Part shown: positions 35,457 through 45,546 of the stretch, in pieces
Position numbering within the stretch: position 1 is the first letter of the stretch
Layout: every line of letters begins with the position of its first letter
Assembly (NCBI GenBank): GCA_030267565.1
Contig: BRXU01000010.1
Coordinates: 864,501-928,500, forward strand
DNA: 64,000 nucleotides
DNA from: Pleodorina starrii
Taxonomy: Eukaryota > Chlorophyta > Chlorophyceae > Chlamydomonadales > Volvocaceae
Direction of reading: 5' to 3'
Made by a program: the position numbers and the translations under genes
The notes under the pieces: model-generated
Told to the model about the DNA's origin: nothing
The model's input: the letters and a program-made list of their open reading frames with translations, nothing else
Databases searched by the model: none

Positions 35457-37819
35457 GGGCGGGGCCCCAGCGCGAAGCGCCTATACGGCGTGGCGGAAAC
35501 CTTTTACGGCGGCGGAGGATGGAGCGGCCTTCAGCTGTCTTCACAAGATTGCACCAGGACCGCCACGCACCAGGGCCAGCACCGTGGTAATTCACTGGTG
35601 AACCCGGACGCAATCCAGGCAGCTGGGCGCGACAAGGTCGCAAATGCTTCCATGTCAGGGCTGCGAGGCACCGAGGCTACCTTTCAACCATCCACGCTGC
35701 GGCCATCCACGCAACGCTGTAACCTACGCCTGAGGCTCGCGGCACCGCAGTTGCACGCCCTTCAACGGACGCAGCCTTTGCAGCTGGGTACGCAAACGCT
35801 TACCGGCGAATTGATTCACAAACGGAGTTGACGGCCCCGGCGGCGGCATCTTTGGCGGCCGAGGCGACCGCGGCGCTCGTGGCCGCCGCGACGACGCCTG
35901 GCCTGCGACCCCCACGGCACCGCCCCACAGCGCGAGAACCGGCACCCAGAGCAGAAGGCAGGCAACCGGTTGCCAAAGGTGGCCACGGCGCCGCCTCTGC
36001 CGCTGCGCGGAATGCAGAGCCCCACATACGCTGCCAGGTGACGGAGAAGGTCGTCGAGAAAACCCGAAGGAAACGTCGGCGCGTGTTATCTGATGATGAG
36101 TAGTGGAAGGGTCGCGAGGAGAGCAGGTGCAACCGACAGCGGCTGCAAGACCTAAGCGGCTCCCTGAAGTGATCGATGCGTCCGGAACGTCCCCAGGGAA
36201 ATTGCAGATCACTTCAAAGGTCGTCACTTCGCCTGGTGGGCCAGAGCTGTCGCAATCCTCGTGCGGCTGTGCCATGGCCATGGCGACTGGCCGCCTTCCG
36301 TCTACTAAAATGAAGCCCAGCAGCCACGGGGTGCTTTGAATTGATTATGATTAATAAGTTGCGCGGCTGGGTCTTTTGAGCGACACAGCGATCCTCAAAA
36401 GAGCACCCGACGTGCCTGCAGCCAGGTAGGAGGACATAAGCGAAAACGTAGCTGGTGGTGCGATATGTCAAGTAATTTGAAAAGCATCTTGCCTGAAACA
36501 CAAGTCATTCTCCGCTGCTTGGGATGGCAGCAATCCGCTGGGCGGAAAATTGTCTTGCAAATGTGGCAACTACTGCCGCGAAACTCAAACATTCACTGGA
36601 TTCCCGCACGCACAAACATTATGTGCGATATAATTTAACAAAGTGTACCAACGCGACGTTAAAATTAAACCCAGCCGTAAGTGTTTACGTACCTCCCCCG
36701 TGGTCGACGCAGCGAAAATTGGGAAGTCCTCCCGAACGCCCGACTTGATATTCCGAGCGCGTCCGACAGATGCCCGGAACGACTGATGTATACAGATAGG
36801 CGCGACAGATATTGTGCGCGTTCAGCTCCTCGCTACGAGCAATTTCGCGCCCGCAGACCTTGGGAGGCAGCCTTACCGAGAACACTGAGAAACAAGGAAA
36901 GACAACTGAAGAACGAAGACGGAAATGAATTGTGACAAGACGGGCCCTTCGGTGTGGTTTTGCTACTGTCTCAGTTGGCACCGAGCGATACGTAGGGACA
37001 CAAAAGGATTTAGGCTATGAGGCGGATACATTACCCAAGTCTCGTCCTTTCGAGATGCACTTTAAGATATGGATAATGATGTACTACCTCCCAATAGATG
37101 GACTTAAATGGCTGCAAAGCTGGCAATCTCACAACGTCTTTTATGCCGTACATTAACCACCAACGAGCAATATGTCGAAACTGCAGTCCTTCGTGAAACA
37201 TACTTCCTATAATATGAAGGAGTAATTATACCCAAGATGTCCATGTAATGTTCAGGGGACGGGTCATGTCTGTCTTTAGGCCGCCCAGTGGCAAACGACA
37301 ATACCCGTGCCTTGCGTATGTAATAATGCACGAAAACAATAAATTAGTTTTGTTACAGCTTCTGGAAGTGATTGGTCGGTCGTATGCCGTGTATGCCCTT
37401 CCCGTGGCATTTGCTTTGTTCGTTCTTCGCATTAAAAATTGACTTCCACGGTTTCATCATGAAAGCATGAAGTGATCCAGAAATGAGGTGCGAAATGTCT
37501 TTTGGACACCATAGTTGGAGTAGCACCTACCTGGCAGTAACGCCAGGTCCTACCTGTTCGGATGCCGGACTTTGATGAAATCTCCCCCTCATTTGGCCTT
37601 TGCAATAGCTGAAACGGTATCATTTGACATACAATGTTTACACATACTCGACGACTGTCAGGGCGGCAGCGGCAGGCCCCGGCGCTGGAAGGAGTCGGCC
37701 ATGAGCGCGCACCAACAGGATTAACGTTGCGGCGAGCTGATGAGAGGTCTTGCACAATGCGGAACATATCTTACAGTGTAAACAACACGGCTGGCAGCTT
37801 TGTCCAATTACTCCTTTTT
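35457..37819. other. Unassigned segment between two GC-hairpin arms
   Basis: Starts with TTTTTGGGCGGGGCCCC and AGCGCGAAGCGC, the left-end motif of the repeat family, but the second hairpin arm is missing. Consecutive plus frames (35406-35831, 35828-36103, 36103-36339) abut or overlap; the second ends in a basic then acidic stretch (KTRRKRRRVLSDDE) that looks like a nuclear-localisation tail. This could be a decayed element protein, but I cannot name it. Frames between 36.4 and 37.8 kb have no recognisable motif. Confidence 0.3.
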
Positions 37820-37840
37820 GGGCGGGGCCCCAGCGCGAAG
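37820..37840. repeat. GC-hairpin arm (element left-end motif)
   Basis: GGGCGGGGCCCC followed by AGCGCGAAG and preceded by TTTTT, as in the other copies. A candidate complementary arm (GGCCCCGCCCTGTAG) lies at 42311-42325, on the far side of the helicase gene. Confidence 0.7.
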
Positions 37841-38369
37841 CCACTCAGATGCACCTGCTCGCTAACTAAACGTTCATACAAAAGTCGCAAGAAATCAACA
37901 CGCTCAATCACACGTGTCATTTCCAAATGTGCACACCTCACAAGCCAGGCTGTGACCATGCATGAAGACCAACCAACAGAGCCCCGCTCAACCTTGCCGA
38001 ATACATGTACATATAAAATGTAAAACTGCAATCAATATTAGCCAGCTACACCTCACCACATCCATGCCCCACAGCCGTCCCCACTACAACATCCATGTCG
38101 CCTCCCGGCCTAACAATTCTTTAACTCCATCATGTCTACATGAACAATATGCAAAGCCCGCCCAACATCGCATATTATTGCAAGACCTGCGCGACAACAA
38201 ACAGACGGCAAACTGCATGGCCTCGCCGTGGCGGACTCACGAAGCTTCACACTTACAACCGGACGCGAGACAAACCTAACACATCTTTCAGTTTGCCCAA
38301 AACACGAGCCCTTCCCAACACATATCCTTTCCGAGCGCATATCCTTCCGTACATGCCCATGGACTATCC

Positions 38370-39060
38370 TTATGCCCTCACTTAGGGCATAAGGATGGGT
38401 TTTTGGCCATTGAACCGCTTTTTTTCACCATTATTATTTTATATAATGGTTCTTTACATCATGACATATAAAGAATGGTCTCCGGAATTTTGTCAAATAT
38501 GGGTGGGTGGGCTGGTTCATCATGGGGGCTCACCTCCCTTGTGGGTTTTTGGCCATTGAACCTCATTTTTTCACCATTATGTTTTTATATTGTGGTTATT
38601 TACATCATGAAATATAAAGAATGCCCTCCGGAATTTCGTCACATATAGGTGGGTGGGTTGGTTCATCATGGAAGCCCTTACCTTGGATGATTTCCACCCC
38701 ATCCCACCCCACCCCACCCCGCCCCACCCCACCCCCACCCCACCCCACCCCACCCCACCCCACCCCACCCCACCCCACCCCACCCCACCCCACCCCACCC
38801 CACTCCACCCCGCCCAACCGCTTATGTCGAGTTACACTCCAGGGAGGGCATTTATGGTGTTGGGGGGCACACCTCCCTTAGGCGTTTTTTCCTCCCCGAC
38901 TCAGCATATGAGGTTCGTTTACCTGCCCCACGTGGGTTTTTGGCCATTTACATCATTTACATCATGACATGTAAAGAATGCTCTCCGGAAGTTTGCCAAA
39001 TATGGGTGGATGGGGTGGTTCATCATGGTGGCACGCCTCCCTTGCAGTCCTTCATCCTTA
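38370..39060. repeat. Direct repeats of about 145 bp (three units) with a (CCCCA)n array
   Basis: Units start near 38396, 38541 and 38933, each with GGGTTTTTGGCCATT and later ATAAAGAATG...CTCCGGAA and GGTTCATCATGG. Between units two and three lies a CCCCA array at about 38697-38818. Frames through the array encode Pro/Thr repeats and are artefacts. Confidence 0.85.
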
Positions 39061-39113
39061 CCTTCCACCTCTCACTCATACCGGACTTTATGCAACTTTG
39101 CAGTTGGGAAGCT

Positions 39114-39180
39114 CTGCTGGGAGTCGAACCCAGGACCACTGTTGTGGCCAGCCAATCAGAACTGCCTGGGCCCACAGTGA
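39114..39180 (-). other. tRNA-like T-arm / B-box, possible SINE remnant
   Basis: On the minus strand, CTGGG-TTCGACT-CCCAG forms a perfect 5-bp T-arm with a 7-nt loop, followed by CAGAGC. An acceptor stem and full cloverleaf could not be formed, so it is not a tRNA gene. A tRNA-derived SINE or relic is possible. Confidence 0.3.
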
Positions 39181-39195
39181 CGTGTGGGTTACCCA

Positions 39196-39540
39196 GCCCG
39201 CAAGGTGCAAACCAAGCCTTGCGGTATTTGAACGTAAACACGCAGACATGGCACAAACATCAACCAACCCGTCTAATCAGATGACAAAATTCAACCACGC
39301 CGTATCAATACAACACAATATGACCGTTGAGTGAGTCACGTACACTTAGGGTTCCCACCCATTAATCATCCGGCCCGCAAGGTGCACACCAAGCCTTGCG
39401 GTATTTGAACGTAAACACGCAGACATGGCACAAACATCAACCAACCCGTCTAATCAGATAACAAAATTCAACCACGCCGTATCAATACATCACATTATGA
39501 CCGTCGAGTGAGACACGTACACTTAGGGTTCCCACCCGTT
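39196..39540. repeat. 177-bp tandem duplication (two units)
   Basis: Units 39196-39372 and 39373-39540 are nearly identical, starting GCCCGCAAGGTGCA and ending CTTAGGGTTCCCACCC. Confidence 0.88.
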
Positions 39541-40027
39541 CATCCAGTCCAATCCCGCCACTCCTTTCCACTCCTTTCCGCTCCATTTTCATCCCACGAC
39601 CCTTTAATCCGATGCCATCTCCCCCCACCGCCAAGCCGAACTCCCTGTTGCATCTCTGTGCAACCTCCCGCCAGTACAGCAGCCCTCTCACGCAACACCC
39701 GCCCACGAAAAAATCTTCACCGTTTGTTCGCCACAAACAACGGCGATGAATGTCCCCCACACTGCCAAAGACACGGTGATTCGACGCCCATATGCCACCC
39801 CCCCCTCGCCTCCTTCCTAAAACTATATTCCTTCCCGTGGCCCTTCCTATTCACGATTCAGATAGCGCTTCATTACAAACCAGATGGGTCCTCGGGACGT
39901 CGCTTGCTTGGCCTTGAATTCTCCTTTCAGCCACGGCCTGCGTACAATCCATGTAAACAAGTAGTTAATGCAACAACATATGGCAGCAATCGTGTTCCTG
40001 ATTTGTTCACTTACCATCAGTCGCATT

Positions 40028-42289
40028 TCAGGCTTGTCCTGGAACGTCAAACGTCTTCCAGCCCTCTGCAACGTTTCTTGCAGCTGCCAAGTCCTCGGAA
40101 TAGCATTGCTGTTGAGCAGCTGCCAGGGTCGTCAATCTGTCCAACTCTGCAGCTAGATCGGGCTCGCGCTGTGCCAGTTTGATGAATCGTTGCATGACTC
40201 TCTCCTTTTGATCTGCATCTCCGAACTTCCACAACGGTGCCAAAAGTTGGAGTTGCTCCCAGCCGGTAAAACGAGTGAGAAGGACGTACAACGACGACCT
40301 TGTGAAATCACCCGACCGAGGAGGTGTTGCATGAATCAGCCATGGGTCGCCACTGAATGTTGCACCTTGCGCTGCATAATCTGTAACCACGTTGCCGTCT
40401 GCAATGGGAATTCCATACCGACGGAATGGTTCGCCCAGCTTGGCATAGGGAACTGTCAGCTTGAATGATCGGGTTTCGGGAAACACTGCAATGTGACCCT
40501 CTGGGAGTTGGAGTTGCGAAAGTGCCTGCTGGTTGATGATGGTGCCAAATGGAGGGCCCCGGGGCTTCACGATGAGGGCACGCGGGACGAAATGTAGGAT
40601 ATGGAGGCCTGGCGTTGTGGGCAATGGTGGCTCGTCCTGGTGTGGAACCAACGAAACAGCCGTGGCCTCGTTGTTGGCAATCCGGCGCAGACCGGGTGCT
40701 GCGTTATCCGAGAAGGCGACGAGCATCCCCTGGAAGAACATTCCAAATGGCGGAATGCCACCAGCCTTGTCATATGTGCACGTCTGCAGCCGGGAAACAA
40801 GGTCGTCTGGTGGTGCTTCTCCATTGGGCTGTTGGTCGATGTTCCGCCAAACATACAGAGGCAGCTGCCCATTGTTTGCCTCCCGTTCCACAAGTCGGCG
40901 ATTGAGGAATAGCTGGACATTGTGTCGCAGTACTACAACACGCACTCGTTGAAATTGTTGGTAGCTCTGAACTGCCCGGTCATTCAGTGCATTCACTGCT
41001 GCTCTAATGTCGTCCTCTGTCCCGCGGCCTTGACCATCCCATAGATGCGCAATCCGCTGCAGCTTGGAGCCATCTCCAGTCTGGTCGTTACGACGGCGTT
41101 GTTGCTTGAGGAAGAACACTTGCTTGAACTTTGCCAGTTCCCGGGCACCAGCACTTGAATCACCGGCCCGGGTGGCCTCCGTTGCTCCCTTGCTTCTCAA
41201 AATTTGAGCCACCAATTGCTCCAGGGGCGTTGCATACATTGGATGATTTTGTGGCCTGACATGCTGGCGGACGTCACCAAAGAGGACGGCGTGATAATAA
41301 CCCAGGGGTGGACCATCTGGAAGTGTGTCTCCACTCTTGATGTTTTGGCCACAGGTCTTGCGTGCCGAAGTACATATGTCCTTCCAGTGTTGCAAGCCAA
41401 TAACACCATATTCGTCGAATATTAGAAAGCGGACTCCTTGCAAGTTAGACTGGGCCAACGCTCTGCTGTTCTGATTTGCAATTTTCGATGGCTTGTTTCT
41501 GGCACAGCGATACCCGAGTGCAAACAGGGAGGTGGTAGACACTGCTGTCAATGCTGGTGTCGTGACCTGCATGCAAAACGTAGCAAATTGCAAGACGAGA
41601 TAAAATTCAGATAGACAGCATCGTAAGATAAAATACAGACAAACGAGCCTTATCGTGCAATCACCGATGCTTTGACAACAATACATCTTACTTACGTTCA
41701 TGGCTGCTTTCCACATGTATGTCGAGATCGCCAATAGATAACACGCCCTGTGCTGGTACGCGAACCATACAAAAGCCTGCAAAATCCGGGTCTTTCCAGC
41801 GCCAGCGTCGCCAGTAATCAGAGTGTTGAGTGGAGGTTGCGGGCGGCCCTGGAGTTCTGCTAACAAAGTAAATGCTAACAAGCAAAACGGCCGTGATTGT
41901 TCATCGCCAAGACTGAAGAGTTGCGCCGCTTCCTCGGGAGATGGTCGTTCACGCCAGGGCAGAAGGATATTCGGAGGAGTTTCCTTGGGACCCAGCATTC
42001 TTTCGTGTCGCTGCTGTGTAGCCGGATCCATTACCGTCACAATGGCAGTCACCACACCAGTCGGCATCCGATGTAACCTCATTGATGTGGTGGATGTTGC
42101 AGCTTGGCCAAGCAATTCATGATCTGCCTGTGGTTGAAGGCTGATTTTGGCACGAGCGGATTGTAGATCCTTGATCTGTTGCAATTCCAATGGAGTGACA
42201 CTTGCCTGGATTGCCGGAACAGAAAATTGAGTCTGGGATGGAGCACGCTTTTCCAAAGAATTGTCGCCAGTCGACAGTGGAGGCAGCAA
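40028..42289 (-). CDS. PIF1-like superfamily 1 DNA helicase
   Basis: Motifs in order for a PIF1/RecD-type helicase: Walker A GDAGAGKT (residues 160-167), Walker B DEYG (292-295), GDVRQ motif III (338-342), then near the C-terminus DYAAQGATF (motif V) and YVLLTR (motif VI). A likely in-frame intron of 129 bp at 41567-41695 has GTAAGT and GCAG ends; removing it joins KAAMN to VTTPALTAVSTTS, which restores the usual motif Ia spacing. The frame is open to 42320, where CTACAG could be an acceptor; the first ATG is at 42082, so the N-terminus is uncertain. A TGTAA poly-A-type signal lies about 155 bp past the stop. It sits between a GC-hairpin arm and R1 copy 3, suggesting transposon ownership. No Rep nuclease domain was seen. 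Confidence 0.78.
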   Translation of the reverse strand: MLPPLSTGDNSLEKRAPSQTQFSVPAIQASVTPLELQQIKDLQSARAKISLQPQADHELLGQAATSTTSMRLHRMPTGVVTAIVTVMDPATQQRHERMLGPKETPPNILLPWRERPSPEEAAQLFSLGDEQSRPFCLLAFTLLAELQGRPQPPLNTLITGDAGAGKTRILQAFVWFAYQHRACYLLAISTYMWKAAMNVSKMYCCQSIGDCTIRLVCLYFILRCCLSEFYLVLQFATFCMQVTTPALTAVSTTSLFALGYRCARNKPSKIANQNSRALAQSNLQGVRFLIFDEYGVIGLQHWKDICTSARKTCGQNIKSGDTLPDGPPLGYYHAVLFGDVRQHVRPQNHPMYATPLEQLVAQILRSKGATEATRAGDSSAGARELAKFKQVFFLKQQRRRNDQTGDGSKLQRIAHLWDGQGRGTEDDIRAAVNALNDRAVQSYQQFQRVRVVVLRHNVQLFLNRRLVEREANNGQLPLYVWRNIDQQPNGEAPPDDLVSRLQTCTYDKAGGIPPFGMFFQGMLVAFSDNAAPGLRRIANNEATAVSLVPHQDEPPLPTTPGLHILHFVPRALIVKPRGPPFGTIINQQALSQLQLPEGHIAVFPETRSFKLTVPYAKLGEPFRRYGIPIADGNVVTDYAAQGATFSGDPWLIHATPPRSGDFTRSSLYVLLTRFTGWEQLQLLAPLWKFGDADQKERVMQRFIKLAQREPDLAAELDRLTTLAAAQQQCYSEDLAAARNVAEGWKTFDVPGQA

Positions 42290-42347
42290 GCTGACAGCAT
42301 CAGATAAAGGCCCCGCCCTGTAGGATTGCCCATGTCCGTGCCTGCAC

Positions 42348-42399
42348 TGTCTGATGTCTGATGTCTGATGTCTAATGTCTAATGTCTAATGTCTAATGT
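42348..42399. repeat. (TGATGTC / TAATGTC)n heptamer array
   Basis: About seven copies of a 7-bp unit directly before R1 copy 3. R1 copy 1 has a single unit at the same place (CTGTCTGATGT), so the array is a local expansion. Confidence 0.88.
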
Positions 42400-43492
42400 A
42401 AAAGGGCAAGTGCAGACTTTCGGCCGTCGGAAAGGCTGCATAAGTAAATGTTTACATTCTTTATTGCACGGTAAATTTATTATAGGAACCCAACCTCGTA
42501 TGAGTAAAAGCCAGGTTGGCAGTCTCCATGGACCGAGGCCGAGGTCAAACCAACACCTCTCGGCCTATAATTAATTCCAGAAGATTCATCGTTCCTTAAA
42601 GTGGAATTCTGACATGACGGCGTGAAATGAATCTTCGTTTCGGCAAGCTACCAACTATGTTTGCATTGCGAACATTCTTCCCGCGACCACACCACAGCAG
42701 CTCTGCTAGCCGGTCCGATCGTCTTGACGCATATTGCTATTACAAAGGTTGCAAGGAGCAAACCATGAGGGGCAAACTGTTGGTTGTTGGACGCCAAGCC
42801 GCCAATGCACGCATGATGCAGCGGTCTTCTGCGGGCCGCCCAACAAGTCCAGTCGGCAACCTAGGGGATGGACTTCTACATTCCCTGTCCTAATGTTAAA
42901 GCAGTCAAGCCTCCTCTATGGCGAATACCTCAGTAGCGAAGCCTGTGCACTCTCGTCGGCAACTGCACGTCGTCGCAATCAACCCTCGCAAACAGTTCCG
43001 CTGTCCTTCTATTGGCAAGTCAGCCTGCGTGATGTGTAAATGATACACTCCATGTCTACTGTCAAGTAACTTCAGCCAATGCGCTGGCCGGAAGAGTTGC
43101 ACAGTGCCGAGACGGCGCGCGATGCTAAACATGGGTCGGATTGCTGAAGCCGCAGGCATTTCAGATATAAAGCTCTGGCTTCCTATCAGCAGGAATGTCG
43201 ACACTCTCACAGTTGACGCCCTCGCCGCTCGCTTTGGAAATGCCGTATTTCGGTCGATGCGCACATGCGCTCATGCACCCGACGGGATGACGCGCTTCGC
43301 GCGGCGCCGGCAGGCCTTGCTAACGACTCGGCTAGCAGGCATTTCGGGAAAAAGCTCTGGCTGTCTATCAGCAGGAATGTCGACACTCTCACACTTCACG
43401 CCCTCGCCGCCCTAGCACTCAACTTCACCCGTACGGATTTAGTGGGGCCCCGCCCTTTTTCCGGCTTCAAGGAAGCCGACACCAACCCCTTG
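42400..43492 (+). repeat. Repeat R1, copy 3
   Basis: Near-identical to R1 copy 2. Homology with copy 1 continues a little further upstream (CATGTCCGTG...CTGTCTGATGT), which copy 2 lacks. Ends with the hairpin and CTTG before T at 43493. Confidence 0.88.
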
Positions 43493-44430
43493 TCGGATGA
43501 CGGACTGTACCAGTACGTAGATAGTGCCGCCGGCGAGCTCGATCGGTCAGTCATCTGTATGTGTCGTCGGTCCATCCCCAGGCTTGGGTGGGTCGGACGG
43601 ACAACGGTGTACGTATGCATGTCTATTTGTAGATACAGTGAGGGACTAGCCAGCCAGGTATTGAACCTGGCGGACCGCTGTATGATGAGCGACGGCACGC
43701 ATCTGCCCTAGCCCGCCCGACGACCTTTTCTGTTTCGCGATTCTAGGCCTAGTGCATATATACGTGTTAGATTTCATGCTTTTAGTCGTGAAGCGAGGGG
43801 CTACCGCTCGTCCGTGTGGTCATAGAATACCTATCAGTGCTAGGAGGGGGGGTTCGGGGTGTGTGTACGTGTGTGGTTATGGGTGTATGTGGTCGTGGTA
43901 CTGCGGTACCACTCACCCACACGCACTCCCCCCGGTTCCGCAGCCTTCTGAAAAAGAGAAGCATGTACGTCGTAATAAACAAGGGTTGTTTGAAAGGTTT
44001 AACCGCCGCAGTTGCAGTAGTCAGCATGTGTACTGTGCAAGACTCAGCGGCAGCGTAACCCTAATTCATAATAATCGTAGCAAAGCACACATATATAGCA
44101 ATGGTTTGCATGGCAATGGCATACAAGGAAGCAAGCACGCAGGCTTGTTTGAGGGCATTTGGACCATGTAAGGAAGCGTATCGATGCGTTGTTGGGACAA
44201 GCATGCAAGAGCGCACTGGCGCAAAACAATACCGTTATTTGGAATAAGGAACGCTATGAATATAGTAGAATGTAGATCCGAGTGCATGGAAGAGTATATC
44301 ATCCAGTGACCAGCAGCAGGCCAAATGAATAATGACATACTTTCTCTGCCTGTACAACAAACACCGAACGCACGGTAGCACGCAGATTGTAATAACGCGG
44401 CGTTTACGTACAGTACCGTACAATACCATA
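43493..44430. other. No gene; tRNA-like segment near 43640-43715
   Basis: On the minus strand CCAGG-TTCAATA-CCTGG forms a perfect T-arm, preceded by a 4-5 bp stem with a CAT-containing loop. The acceptor stem does not pair, so I read it as a tRNA relic or SINE piece. The rest contains GT-rich simple sequence near 43860 and no gene. Confidence 0.35.
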
Positions 44431-44432
44431 CA

Positions 44433-44637
44433 GATACCTGGGATATCATGTCAGTCATCATCGGCCTCCTAACGCCCAACGACGTGGCTGCCTGGCGTAT
44501 GGTCAACAGGGCCTTCAGGACCCAGCTAGCATCCCACAACACCTTCCACCTGTCGCTGCCGTCGCCGCCGGAGCTGTTCGCCCAGCACTGGAGCAAGGCA
44601 CAGGTCATGCGGCTCCTAAGCATCAAGCAGAGGCGTC
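44433..44637 (+). pseudogene. Truncated F-box exon, paralogue of the gene at 45547-48307
   Basis: Encodes DTWDIMSVIIG...LTPNDVAAWRMVNRAF and on to KQRRQ, closely matching the N-terminal region of the minus-strand gene but on the opposite strand. Homology stops abruptly after the codons for RRQ at about 44637, exactly where dispersed repeat R4 begins. A few residues of read-through (GVQGG) follow, then a stop. Most likely a gene copy cut by a repeat insertion or rearrangement. Confidence 0.8.
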
Positions 44638-45055
44638 AAGGCGTTCAAGGCGGGTAGGGAACCCGCACACGCTTTCAACTCCATCCATGATTTCAACGAC
44701 TGATTACACTCCGCGCGCCACAAGCGCACTGACTGGCAGCCAATCAGTCGTCGGTATGACGGCGACAGAAACATCAGAAACGCACGTACTCCTTCATATT
44801 CGCCGCCTGTACGGCAGAAATTAAAAGACTACGCGCACAACGGTCAACGATGGAGTCCATGCCCGGTAGAATTTCAAGAAAACCCAGCTGCTAGCAAAAG
44901 ATGAAACGAACACGCGTAAACAAAATGGCTACCCACGCACGTACCTATCGGAACTATTTGCAGCGCCTCATAAGCGTTCGGTTGCCCTGATCGGATTTAC
45001 GGCAGTGCACACAAGGGGTGTTCTTGCCTGCGAGCCAAGGTCTATCTACCAGGTA
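44638..45055 (+). repeat. Dispersed repeat R4, copy 1
   Basis: Matches 58985-59446 in reverse orientation over about 430 bp, from AAGGCGTTCAAGGC through CAAAATGGCTA and ACTATTTGCAGCGCC to GGTCTATCTA. Moderately diverged with small indels. No coding capacity or clear inverted ends seen. Confidence 0.78.
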
Positions 45056-45065
45056 TGCATGCGGT

Positions 45066-45310
45066 CGCACAACCGGCCAGACCCCGCCAGCTCCCACATA
45101 CACCCAATTCGCACCCTGACCGGACGAAAGAGACGCCGATCAGGGGCCGAAGTCGCCGAAGTCGCCGATCAGGGGCCAACCGGGGCCGCGCCAAAACCGC
45201 AGCATCGACGGCTGCCTCTGCCACACCAAGCAGCAGCTCCCGAGAGACGGCAGTCGTGCGGCGTTTATTTGTGGCACGCAGTTACAAGTTCGCTGACTGA
45301 AGGGTTCATA
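45066..45310 (+). repeat. Dispersed repeat R5, copy 1
   Basis: Resembles 51220-51500: both contain CCGGCCAGACC, CAGCTCCCACA, GCACCCTGAC and AGAGACG..GATCAG, and later GCCTCTGCCAC and GCAGCTCCCGAG. Diverged, no gene recognised. Confidence 0.6.
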
Positions 45311-45546
45311 CTACGTACCCCTCTACGTCCGGCAAGGAAACGAAAGCCAGCGACCGGCCCATCCACACGCTTTTGCTCCAGGCAGGCGCGCGCTAGCCAC
45401 GGTTGGGGTCTTGCTCATCGGAAGGCAGGCCCGCCCTTGCCATGCCGTCTGTCCGTACTTCCGTACGATGCATGTTCTTACTTGCATGGGAGCACCAGCA
45501 CCACACGGTCCCAATCCCAACCCAACATACCACAGCAGCATCAGCA

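Noticed and set aside
38697..38818. CRISPR-like or telomeric array
   Set aside because: It is a plain CCCCA microsatellite with no spacers, and the unit is not the volvocine telomere repeat (TTTTAGGG).
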